Shown: positions 8,841 through 17,434 of the stretch, piece by piece
Numbering within the stretch: position 1 is the stretch's first letter
Layout: the number at the start of each line of letters is the position of its first letter
Assembly (NCBI GenBank): GCA_045599065.1
Contig: JAZRVJ010000007.1
Span: forward strand, 1-56,356
Source of the DNA: Hennigella sp045599065
GTDB lineage: Bacteria; Bacillota_I; Bacilli_A; Mycoplasmatales; Mycoplasmoidaceae
Direction: 5' to 3'
Length of the DNA: 56,356 bases
The notes under the pieces: generated by a model
Told to the model about the DNA's origin: nothing
What the model saw: the letters and a program-made list of their open reading frames with translations, nothing else
The model's database searches: none
Program-made: the position numbers and the translations under genes

Positions 8841-9654
8841 TTTTTGGTTTTTTTAATCAATTAATTTTAATTTTTTCTTTTAAATTCTTTTTAAGTCCCC
8901 AAGATAAAGCTAGTTTTCTAGCTTTGTCTAATCAATGTTCCTTAAAAGTGTGAATATCATGTGAGTCAGCCTCAATAATGACCGGAATATTTGTTTTGGC
9001 AACTAATTTCCAAAAGTGTTTGCATGGATAGTGTCATTCGCTTTTAGTCTCTCAACTTGGAAAGTTAACATTAAATGCTAAAGGTAACTTATATTTAATA
9101 GCTCATTTAATTATGTTGTTGCATACATGCTTTGCATGTACATCTCATTTTTTATAGCTATTTAAAAATATTTCAGGATGAGCTACCCACGAAAATAACC
9201 CCGATGACATCGCAGCTTTATTGTTTTCATCAAACTCTTTTAGTTGCTTTAGTGTTTTAGTTGTGTACATAACTAAAGGAGCGGGTAATTTCTTGATATT
9301 AAAGATAGATCCATAGAAATGATTGCCAAAAATAAAGAATTGTGGATATGGATCTTTCTTATATCTTCTAACAAAAGATCTATCAGCTTTATTAAATTCT
9401 ATTTCGTAACCGAAATAAATATGTAATCTGCCTTTATATTTTTTGTTAACTTTATTTATGTTGTTAAGTAAATTTTTAACTTCAGGATAGGTTGCTCTTC
9501 TTTGTTGATAAAAACATTTTTTATCAATAGGAGGATGCTCAGTAAAATATAGTTCTTTGTAATTATGTTTTAAGGCATATGCAACTATTTCATTCAGCTT
9601 ATTAGTTGAATGCTTACATATCTCATTGTGAATGTGATAAATAATTTTTTGCAT
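8806..9654 (-). CDS. PHP-domain phosphoesterase (histidinol-phosphatase-like)
   Basis: PHP proteins are metal-dependent phosphoesterases. The N-terminal YHIHNE metal-binding motif, a second site FTEHPPID, YFGYEIEF, FGNHFYG, WVAHPEIF and the C-terminal EADSHDIHTF fit the HisJ-like PHP family. With no His biosynthesis visible, it more probably acts on another small phosphate ester. The 282 residues include several TGA-encoded Trp. ATG 9654 was chosen because family similarity begins there. If the TGA near 8857 is read as Trp, the frame runs on to TAA 8806 and overlaps the lipoprotein end. Confidence 0.8.
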
Positions 9655-9683
9655 ATTAAACTTATTATATAAGTTTACTAATT

Positions 9684-9689
9684 TATAAT
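9684..9689 (+). promoter_or_regulatory. -10 box for the deoxyribosyltransferase gene
   Basis: TATAAT lies nine bases before ATG 9699. A short AAAGGT lies between the two. Confidence 0.5.
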
Positions 9690-9698
9690 AAAGGTAAT

Positions 9699-10208
9699 AT
9701 GAAGAAGATAAAAATTTATTTAGCAAACGGTTTATTCGTTACCGGAGATAGACTTCTAAATGAAGTAATCTATAAAGAATTGATAAAAATTAAGGGTATA
9801 GATGTCTATGCGCCTCAATTCAATTTAGCTATTAACGATAAAACTAAGCCAGCTGGATCTAAACCCATCTATGATGGAGATACAGACAGAGTAGCAAAAT
9901 GTGATATCCTAATTGCAGTATTAGATGATCATGATTTGGGTGTTGCTACAGAAGTAGGATGAGTAGCAGGTTTTAATGCTTGTAATCCAAAAAGTAAGCA
10001 TAAGCTTATCCTTGGTCTATATACAGATATTAGAGACGCTTCAACTAATATGTGTCCAGCAATCAACAAAGATATCAAAAAGAATGGCTTGGCTGAAAGC
10101 CAATATGCTTACATCAATCTATATTTAATTGGTGCAATTAAAAAGTATGGAAAAGTCTTTAACGACTATAAAAAACTAATTGCGTACATTAAAAAATTAG
10201 CAGAATAA
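9699..10208 (+). CDS. Nucleoside 2-deoxyribosyltransferase family protein
   Basis: These enzymes transfer 2-deoxyribose between bases and serve nucleoside salvage. The protein has 169 residues. The N-terminal KIYLANGLF resembles the family's KIYLAGPLF, and AVLDDHDLGVATEVG matches the active-site region with the catalytic Glu near GxxxExG. A TGA-encoded Trp follows. It is monocistronic between its own promoter and a terminator. It fits with the dCMP deaminase, tmk and 5'-nucleotidase in this window as part of DNA-precursor salvage. Confidence 0.85.
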
Positions 10209-10230
10209 AAAGAGGTTTAGTCCTCTTTTT
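10207..10230. terminator. Bidirectional terminator between convergent genes
   Basis: Arms AAAAAGAGG and CCTCTTTTT enclose a six-base loop, with T runs on both strands. It serves the deoxyribosyltransferase and the minus-strand lipoprotein. Confidence 0.85.
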
Positions 10231-10232
10231 AA

Positions 10233-10688
10233 TTATGGTCGTGGAGATCAAAATGTCGCTCTGGCTTTTTCGGGCACGTGTTGTCCTTCTTTTAAGTGAA
10301 ATTTTAATGTCAAAGTAGATGAAAGATGGTTTTTTAGTGCATCATCAAATGATTCTGCGTCAAATAAAAGAGCCCCATCAAAATAGATGTATTCTTCAAA
10401 TGTGTCTTGTCCTACTTTAATACTAATACTTTGATTTTCATCAATATCAATTCTATTGGTAGAAGGTTTTGTCTCAAAAACAACAAAAAGCCATGGTCAA
10501 AAATCAACAAAATCATTATCAATGTTTTTTGTGATTGTTACTTGTTGACCAATATCAACATTGAATTCGGGAGAATCATATTCTTCTCCATATCTTACCC
10601 ATCCATCGCCTGCTGAGCAAGAAGTTAAAGATGCAAAACTTAATGTTAATGGAAGAGTAAATAAAATACTTCATTTAAATCTTTTCAT
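10233..10688 (-). CDS. Small secreted lipoprotein
   Basis: The 151-residue protein begins MKRFKWSILF, with a hydrophobic core and lipobox SLTSC at about residue 25. The mature part is short, acidic and beta-rich (VDIGQQVTITKN, IKVGQDTFEEYIYFDG). No enzyme motif is recognised. It resembles the other small lipoproteins here (8079 and 28145) in size and style and may belong to the same loose family. There are at least three TGA-encoded Trp. Its -10 box lies six bases before the ATG. Confidence 0.75.
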
Positions 10689-10694
10689 GCTATT

Positions 10695-10700
10695 ATTATA
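10695..10700 (-). promoter_or_regulatory. -10 box for the lipoprotein at 10688
   Basis: TATAAT on the minus strand lies six bases before the ATG, a leaderless arrangement. It is immediately next to the terminator of the ferredoxin gene. Confidence 0.5.
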
Positions 10701-10706
10701 TAAGTT

Positions 10707-10733
10707 AAAAAGAGTGCGAAGCACTCTTTTTTT
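10707..10733 (-). terminator. Terminator of the hydrogenase-ferredoxin operon
   Basis: Arms AAAAAGAGTGC and GCACTCTTTTT enclose a GAA loop. On the minus strand it follows the ferredoxin stop directly and ends in a T run. Confidence 0.85.
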
Positions 10734-10735
10734 AA

Positions 10736-10915
10736 CTACTTGTTTTCAATTGCTTGAGCTGGACAAATGCCTGCGCATTGACCACAACCAGCACACTTTT
10801 CAGCATTAACTTCTGCTTTGCCAGATGCATTGATTGCAATTGCACCCATTGGACAAACACCTGTACATGCTGCACATCCTAAACATTTGTTTTGATCTAC
10901 TACTGCTTTAGCCAT
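10736..10915 (-). CDS. 2[4Fe-4S] ferredoxin
   Basis: This is a 59-residue clostridial-type ferredoxin. Two CxxCxxCxxxCP clusters are visible (CLGCAACTGVCP and CAGCGQCAGICP), each able to bind one [4Fe-4S]. Such ferredoxins carry low-potential electrons from pyruvate:ferredoxin oxidoreductase to hydrogenase. It lies 32 bases after hydA on the same strand, and a terminator follows, so it is probably the last gene of the hydCBA operon and the natural partner of the bifurcating hydrogenase. Confidence 0.95.
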   Translation of the reverse strand: MAKAVVDQNKCLGCAACTGVCPMGAIAINASGKAEVNAEKCAGCGQCAGICPAQAIENK

Positions 10916-10947
10916 TATTTTTCTCCTATATTTATAATGATATTATA

Positions 10948-12693
10948 CTATATAAATTTTCTTGCTTTATAAGTTCTATGAAGAATATCGTGAGCCTTAT
11001 GACTATTAGGCTTTTCAAAGTATTCTTTATAGATTTTTATAATAGCTGGGTTCTTGTGAGATTGTCTAAAGGTTTTCTTAGAATCATTCTTGTAAAGAGC
11101 TTTAGCTCTTAACTTGCAAACTATATCTCTATCCACTTCGTTGTAGTCAACATATGGCATACCACCACCGTTAACACAACCACCTGGACAACACATGATT
11201 TCAATAAAGTGATATTGTTTCTTACCAGCTTTAACTGCATCTAGAACTTGCTTAGCATTAGCTAAACCTGAAGCTACACAAACATTTACTTTTGTGCCTG
11301 CAATATCGATTGTAGCTTCCTTGATTCCTTTAGTTCCACGAACTTTTTTGAAATCAATATCTTTAAGTTCTTTCTTTGTAAGAACTTCAGCTACTGTTCT
11401 TAAAGCAGCTTCCATTACACCACCTGTTGCACCAAAGATAACACTAGCACCTGTTGATTCACCTAGAGGGTTATCAAATTTAGAATCTTCTAGTTTTCTA
11501 AAGTCAATACCTTTTTGCTTAATCATTCTAGCAAGTTCTCTAACTGTTAGAACAGCATCAGTATCTCTCATGCCTTTTAAGGCATTAGATTCATAATTGA
11601 TTTCAGTTTTCTTTGCTGTACAAGGCATGATATGAACTGTAAAGATCTTCTTAGGATCAATTCCCATCTTTTCAGCTCAGTATGTTTTAACTGAAGCACC
11701 TTGCATTTGCATAGGACTTTTAGCTGTCGATAAATGAGGAATTAAGTCAGGGTAGTAAGCTGTAATGAAATTAATTCATCCTGGAGAACAGCTTGTAATT
11801 AATGGTAGTTTACCACCGTTTTGAACTCTGTCAATGAATTCATATCCTTCTTCCATAATTGTTAAGTCGGCAGCAAAATCTACGTCAAAGACGTATTTGA
11901 ATCCTAATCTTCTTAATACTGTAGGTAGTTTGCCTTCAACATCTGTGCCAATTGGGTATCCAAATTCTTCACCTAAAGAAACTCTTACAGATGGAGCTGG
12001 AGAAACTACAACTGTTAATTCGGGGTTATTTAAAGCATCAAATACTTCTTGAGTATTGTCCTTTTCAGTTAATGCTCCAGTTGGGCAAACAAGCGTACAT
12101 TGACCACAGCCTACACAAGCTGTTTTGTCTAATGTTTCTTCAAATGCACAACCAATTGTAGAATTGAATCCACGCTTGTTAGCGTGAATAACACCTACTG
12201 CTTGTTGTAATTGACAAACTGCTGTACATCTTTTGCATAAGATACATTTAGTTGAATCTCTTACAATGGCAGCTGATGTGTCATCATATAATCCTGAAGA
12301 TTTTTTACCAACATACGAAGTTTCAGATGCTTGATAAATTTCTGCATAATCTTTTAGTTTACAATTGTTTGCTTTCAAACAATTAGAACATTGTTTTCTA
12401 TGATTAGAAAGCATTAATTCAAGGTTTATTTTTCTAGCATCAATAATCTTTTGGGAGTTGGTTGTAACTTCCATTCCTTCAGCAACTGGATAAACGCAAC
12501 TAGCCACTAATCCTCTTGCACCTTTTACTTCAACTAAACACATACGACATGCACCGATTGGATTTAAATCTTTTAAATAACATAAAGTAGGAATTTTAAT
12601 TCCTGCTTTCTTAGCAGCATCAAGGATGGTTGATCCTTCTTCTATGGCAACTTTAATACCATCAATAGTTAAATTAATTAATTTCTTTGCCAT
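10948..12693 (-). CDS. hydA: [FeFe] hydrogenase catalytic subunit HydA
   Basis: HydA carries the H-cluster that makes or oxidises H2. The protein has 581 residues. Its domains in order are a plant-type [2Fe-2S] (Cys38, 49, 52, 66), a His98-Cys102-105-111 [4Fe-4S], two [4Fe-4S] (Cys150-160 and 193-203), and the H-cluster domain. L1 is TSCSPGW at 300-306, with the Trp encoded by TGA. L2 is MPCTAKKTE with Cys358. L3 is CCPGGCVNGGG with Cys502 and 506. L1 has Ser303 where TSCCPGW enzymes have the second Cys. With HydB and HydC it matches the NAD-linked, electron-bifurcating HydABC type. No HydEFG maturases are in this window. Confidence 0.96.
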
Positions 12694-12696
12694 AAT

Positions 12697-14577
12697 CTAT
12701 TTCCTTTCAATTGCTTTAAATGGACAGTTGCCAAAGCAAACTCCACATTTAATACATTTTTGTTTGTCGATTTTATAAGGTGTTCTTGGTTGACCAGAAA
12801 TTGCTTTAACTGGACAGTTTCTAGCACAAAGTCCACAACCCTTACACTTATCAGGATTAATTTCATATGCCATTAAATCCTTACAAGCATGTGCTGGACA
12901 AACACCTTTGGTGTGAGCAACATATTCATCTCTAAAGTATCTTAGAGTTGAAAGAATTGGGTTTGGAGATGATTGACCTAAACCACATAAACTTGTAGCT
13001 TTAATGTGTTTAGATAATTTCTCAAGTGTATCAATATCTTTTTCAGTGGCTTTTCCTGAAGTGAACTTATTTAAAAGTTCAAGTAATCTCATGTTACCGA
13101 TTCTACATGGTGTACATTTACCACAAGATTCATCTACACAGAATTCCATATAGAACTTACAAATGTCAACCATACAGTTGTCTTCATCCATAACAATTAG
13201 ACCACCAGATCCCATCATAGATCCGATTGCCATTAAGTTTTCATAGTCAATTGGTGTGTCTAATAATTTAGCAGGAATGCATCCACCAGATGGACCACCT
13301 GTTTGAGCAGCTTTGAACTTCTTACCATTAGGTACACCACCACAAATGTCATAAACTATTTGTCTTAGTGTAGTTCCCATTGGTACTTCGATAAGACCTG
13401 TGTTGTTGATCTTTCCACCAACAGCAAATACCTTTGTACCTTTTGATTTTTCAGTACCAATAGAGTTAAATCATTTTGCGCCATTAAGAATAATTCTTGT
13501 AATGTTTGCATATGTTTCAACGTTATTTAAAACCGTAGGTTTTTTGTATAAACCTGAAATAGCAGGATAAGGAGGTCTAGGTCTTGGTTCACCTCTATTA
13601 CCTTCAACAGATGTCATTAATGCAGTTTCTTCACCGCAAACAAATGCACCCGATCCTAATCTTAGAGATAGTTTGAAGTTAAAGTTTGTTCCAAAGATGT
13701 GTCTACCTAATAGACCTAACTTAGTTGCTTGCTTAATAGCAAGTTCTAGTCTTTTAACAGCAATTGGGTATTCAGCTCTTACATAAATGAAACCTTCATC
13801 AGCACCAATTGCATAGGCAGCGATAGCCATTGCTTCAATTACTGAGTGTGGATCTGCTTCAAGGATAGATCTATCCATGAAAGCACCAGGGTCACCTTCG
13901 TCAGCATTACAGCAAACATATTTCTTCTTGCTTACTGATTTTCTTGTAAGTGATCATTTCATTCCTGTAGGGAATCCACCACCGCCTCTACCTCTTAGTT
14001 TAGATTCAGTAATAACATTGATTACATCCTCTGGTTTCATTTCTTTTAAACATTTGTGTAAAGCAAAATAACCATCAGAAGCAATATATTCTTCAATGTT
14101 TTCTGGATCTATAACACCAGCATTTTTTAATGCAATCTTCATTTGGTGTTTGTAGAAGTTTGTTTTATCTAAAGGAATAATATTTCCAACTTTATCAAGT
14201 TGGTTAGGGAAAACAAGTTCCTTAACAACTTGATTATTCATGATGTGTTGAGTGATAATTTTTTCTGCATCAGTTGGTTTAACTTTGTTGTAGAAAATAC
14301 CTTCTGGGTAAATTAACACAACTGGACCTAAAGCACATAAACCGTGGCATCCTGTTTGTGTTACTTCAACTTTACCAACTAAATTATTAGCTTTGATTGC
14401 TTTATTGAATGCTTCAATAACTTCTTTAGATTTATTAGATAAACAACCTGTAGAAGCACAAACTAGAATTTGTTTAATTCCGGTTTTTTCAGCCTTAGCT
14501 AAACCTTCTCTTCTGTCATTGATTCTTTTAGCTAACTTAGCTTTGATGGCTTGTAATTTTTCAATAGTCATTGTCAT
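12697..14577 (-). CDS. hydB: NAD(H)-linked hydrogenase subunit HydB (NuoF-like)
   Basis: HydB is the flavin- and NAD-binding subunit that joins NADH and ferredoxin electrons in HydABC. It is 626 residues. An N-terminal thioredoxin-like [2Fe-2S] domain carries Cys40, 45, 77 and 81. The NuoF core has the FMN/NAD Gly-rich loop GRGGGGFPTG near residue 196, CNADEGDPGAF, and the [4Fe-4S] ligands ESCGKCTPCR (Cys485, 488, 491) plus Cys531. A C-terminal ferredoxin domain has Cys578-588 and 608-618. Two TGA-encoded Trp lie inside. Start and stop are two or three bases from hydC and hydA, a tight operon. The domain set is that of Thermotoga HydB, not of plain NuoF. Confidence 0.96.
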
Positions 14578-14579
14578 AA

Positions 14580-15047
14580 TTACTTGCCCTCCTTAGCTCT
14601 ATATTCATCAATAACTGCTTGGCATTTACCAGGAGTCATTGTTGGATATACTTTATCATTAACCATGATAACTGGTGCTAACCCACAGCAGCCAACACAT
14701 CTTGCAGCAGTTAAACTAAACAACCCATCTTTTGTTGTTTCATTTAGTTTAATACCTAATAGTTGTTCAAACTTAGCTAGAATGTCTGCTGAACCCTTAA
14801 CATAGCAAGCTGTTCCTAAACAAACATTAATGACATATTTACCTTTTTTAACAAAGGTAAATTGTGCATAGAAACTCGCAATCGAATAAATTTCACTAGT
14901 TGTTGTTTCAAATTCTTTAGCAATAGAAGTCATAACTTCTTTACTTAAATAACCAAAAGCTGTTTGAGCTTCTTGTAAACACATTAACTTAGTTCCATTA
15001 TGATTATGAATTTCCTTAATTCTTGATTCGAATTCTTGAATAGTCAT
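14580..15047 (-). CDS. hydC: Hydrogenase subunit HydC (NuoE-like, [2Fe-2S])
   Basis: HydC is the thioredoxin-like [2Fe-2S] electron-transfer subunit. The protein has 155 residues, with ligands Cys76 and 81 (CLGTACYVKG) and Cys117 and 121 (RCVGCCGLAPVI), the NuoE pattern. ATG 15047 was chosen over a TTG at 15059 because GGAG stands at a good distance before it. It is the first gene of hydC-hydB-hydA-ferredoxin, with a -10 box at 15086-15091 and a perfect palindrome in the short leader. Confidence 0.95.
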   Translation of the reverse strand: MTIQEFESRIKEIHNHNGTKLMCLQEAQTAFGYLSKEVMTSIAKEFETTTSEIYSIASFYAQFTFVKKGKYVINVCLGTACYVKGSADILAKFEQLLGIKLNETTKDGLFSLTAARCVGCCGLAPVIMVNDKVYPTMTPGKCQAVIDEYRAKEGK

Positions 15048-15060
15048 AATTTTCTCCAAA

Positions 15061-15081
15061 TTAATATCTATAAGATATTAA
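15061..15081. promoter_or_regulatory. Perfect palindrome in the hydrogenase operon leader
   Basis: Arms TTAATATCT and AGATATTAA (9 bp each) are separated by ATA. The element sits between the -10 box and the ribosome site of hydC, at the expected transcription start, a typical position for a repressor operator. It does not look like a Rex site (TTGTG...CACAA). Confidence 0.5.
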
Positions 15082-15085
15082 TACT

Positions 15086-15091
15086 ATTATA
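15086..15091 (-). promoter_or_regulatory. -10 box for the hydCBA-ferredoxin operon
   Basis: TATAAT on the minus strand gives a leader of about 32 nt that contains the palindrome and GGAG. Confidence 0.5.
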
Positions 15092-15115
15092 AATGTAATA
15101 TATAAATTTTATATA

Positions 15116-15121
15116 TATAAT
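15116..15121 (+). promoter_or_regulatory. -10 box for def
   Basis: TATAAT lies eight bases before ATG 15130. It is divergent from the hydrogenase promoter. Confidence 0.5.
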
Positions 15122-15129
15122 ATAGAGTA

Positions 15130-15702
15130 ATGTTGAATAATCAAAAATTACTTCCTACTTCTAAGTGAATCTTAGAAGACAGCAATGAGTTTTTATCAAG
15201 AAAATGTAAAGAAGTTATCTTTCCTTTAGATAAAAATGATTCTGATTTAGTTAACAGAATGGTTAGCTATATTGATGCTTGTTATGAGGGTAAAGATGAA
15301 CAATACCAAATTAAAGCTGGTATTGCCCTAGCTGCACCTCAAGTAGGTTGTGATAAAAGAATCATTTATATTCATTTCAATTTTGATGACAAAGAATATA
15401 GATATCTTTTGGCAAATCCTAAGATTGTTGCTACAAGTGTGCAAAAATGTTATTTGAAAGACTACGAAGGTTGTCTATCAGTTAACAAAGAGCACAAAGG
15501 TCATGTTGCTAGACATTTCCGTATTAAAGTAGAAGCAATCGATATGCTTAATAACAATAGAAATATTGTTATTGATGCAACAACTTTACTAGCTATTTGC
15601 TTACAACATGAGATTGATCATCTTGATGGTATTTTATATTACCAACGTATTGATAACAAACATAAAGATTTGTCTGATGATCAATCCCTAATAGCCTTTT
15701 AA
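15130..15702 (+). CDS. def: Peptide deformylase
   Basis: This metalloenzyme removes the formyl group from new N-terminal Met. The 190-residue protein has all three motifs: GIALAAPQVG (GxGxAAxQ type), EGCLSV with the metal Cys, and QHEIDHLDG with the HExDH metal and catalytic site. A TGA-encoded Trp near the N-terminus (PTSKW) means the start lies upstream of the first Met after it; ATG 15130 fits the promoter. The RNase J gene begins 10 bases after the stop. Confidence 0.95.
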
Positions 15703-15712
15703 GGAGAAAATT

Positions 15713-17404
15713 ATGGAAAACAAAAAACCAACTACTGTCTTTGCATTAGGTGGAATTGAAGAAATAGGAAAGAATATGTACATCGTCGAATATGATGATG
15801 AACTATTCATTATCGACTGTGGTAATAAATTCTCAGATGAAAACGAATTACCTGGAGTAAGTTCAGTTATCTGTCCGTTTGATTATTTGGTTGAAAACCA
15901 AAGTAAGATTAAAGGATTAATAATTACTCACGCTCATGAAGACCACATTGGTGGTGTTCCTTACTTATTAAAGACAGTTAATATTCCAGTAGTATATGGA
16001 AGCTTATTAGTACAAAACATTTTAAAAAGAAAGCTAAAAGAACATCCAGATGCAAAATTAAATAAATTTGTAGAAATGAAAGATGATACTACTATTGAAT
16101 CTGAACATTTTAAAATAGATTTTTTTAGAGTATGTCACTCTATCCCATTATGTTATGGTGTATGTTTACATACACCTAACGGTAATGTAGTTACTTGTGG
16201 TGACTTTAGATTTGACTTTTCAGAAAAAATGGAACAAACAGATATTCACAAGATCTGTGAAATAGCTAAAAGAGGAGTTGATTTACTTCTTTGTGAAACT
16301 ACTAATGCTGAAGCACAAGGATTTAGTGGTTCTGAAAAACTAGTTTTAGATGAAATTAGAAGACAAATCACTAAAGCTCCAGGCAGAGTCTTCATTACTA
16401 CTTTTGCTTCTAACCTAAGAAGAATTCAAAACATTATTGAAATCGCTATTAACTTAGGTAGAAGAATCTGTATTATTGGTAAAACTATGGATGATAACAT
16501 TCGTACTTCTATCAATACTGGTTTATTAAAAACATTTAAACAAGACTTTGTAGAGCCTTGTGATATTAAAAATACACCAGATGAGGATTTAGTAATAATC
16601 TTAACTGGTTCTCAAGGAGAACCTACAGCAGCTTTAAATATGATGGCTGGAGGAAAATATCCTCATGTAGTGTTAAAACCATCTGATACTTTATTATTTA
16701 GTTCTAATCCTATTCCAGGTAACTTTGCTCAAGTAGAAGAACTAGTTAATAAACTATATAAATGTGGAATTAAAGTAGTACAAAACTCTTCTTCTACTAA
16801 GTTGCATGCTTCAGGGCACGCTACTCAAACAGAACTAGAATTAATGGTTAAGTTAGTGGCACCTAAGTATATTGTTCCTATTCATGGTGAATATAAGATG
16901 TTATCAGCCATGGAACAAAACATATCTTTCTTAGGATTACCTAAAGAAAGATATATTCAATTAACTAATGGTCAAAAAGTTAAACTTGTTAACCACGAAT
17001 TAATTGTTACAGATGAATTCGTTGATACTAAGGAAGTATATGTTGATGGTAAGAAGATTAACGAAGATAACTCTAAAGTATTAGGAGCAAGAAGAATACT
17101 AGGAACTGATGGTGTTTTCAATGCTACTATCGTAATCGATAGAAAAGCAAAGAAGATTATTGGTCAACCTATATTGATTACTAGAGGTTGCTTCTATGCT
17201 AACACTTCTATTAGCTTAATTAAGAAAATAGGTTACTCTATCAAAGAAAACATTGAAAGAGAAATGCAAAAGTCTAAGCAACCTATTACTAATATGACTA
17301 TTAGAAAGATTGCTGAAAACACTATCACATTCTTTGTTTGAAAGAATAAGAATAAACGGCCACTAGTTAAGGCTACTGTGTTTGATGAATCAATTAATAA
17401 ATAA
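15713..17404 (+). CDS. rnj: Ribonuclease J
   Basis: RNase J is a metallo-beta-lactamase/beta-CASP nuclease with 5'-exo and endonuclease activity in mRNA decay and rRNA maturation. The protein is 563 residues. HAHEDH at 73-78 is the zinc motif, CGDFRFD gives another metal ligand, and the beta-CASP part includes TGSQGEP, SGHAT and VPIHGEY. A TGA-encoded Trp near the C-terminus (17339) extends the protein by 21 residues to TAA 17404. A strong AAGGAG lies before the ATG. It is co-transcribed with def. It cannot be assigned to J1 or J2 by eye. Confidence 0.95.
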
Positions 17405-17429
17405 AAAAGAAGCTTTTTGCTTCTTTTTT
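17403..17429. terminator. Bidirectional terminator
   Basis: Arms AAAAAAGAAGC and GCTTCTTTTTT enclose a five-T loop. It serves RNase J and the LRR protein on the minus strand. Confidence 0.85.
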
Positions 17430-17434
17430 AGATC

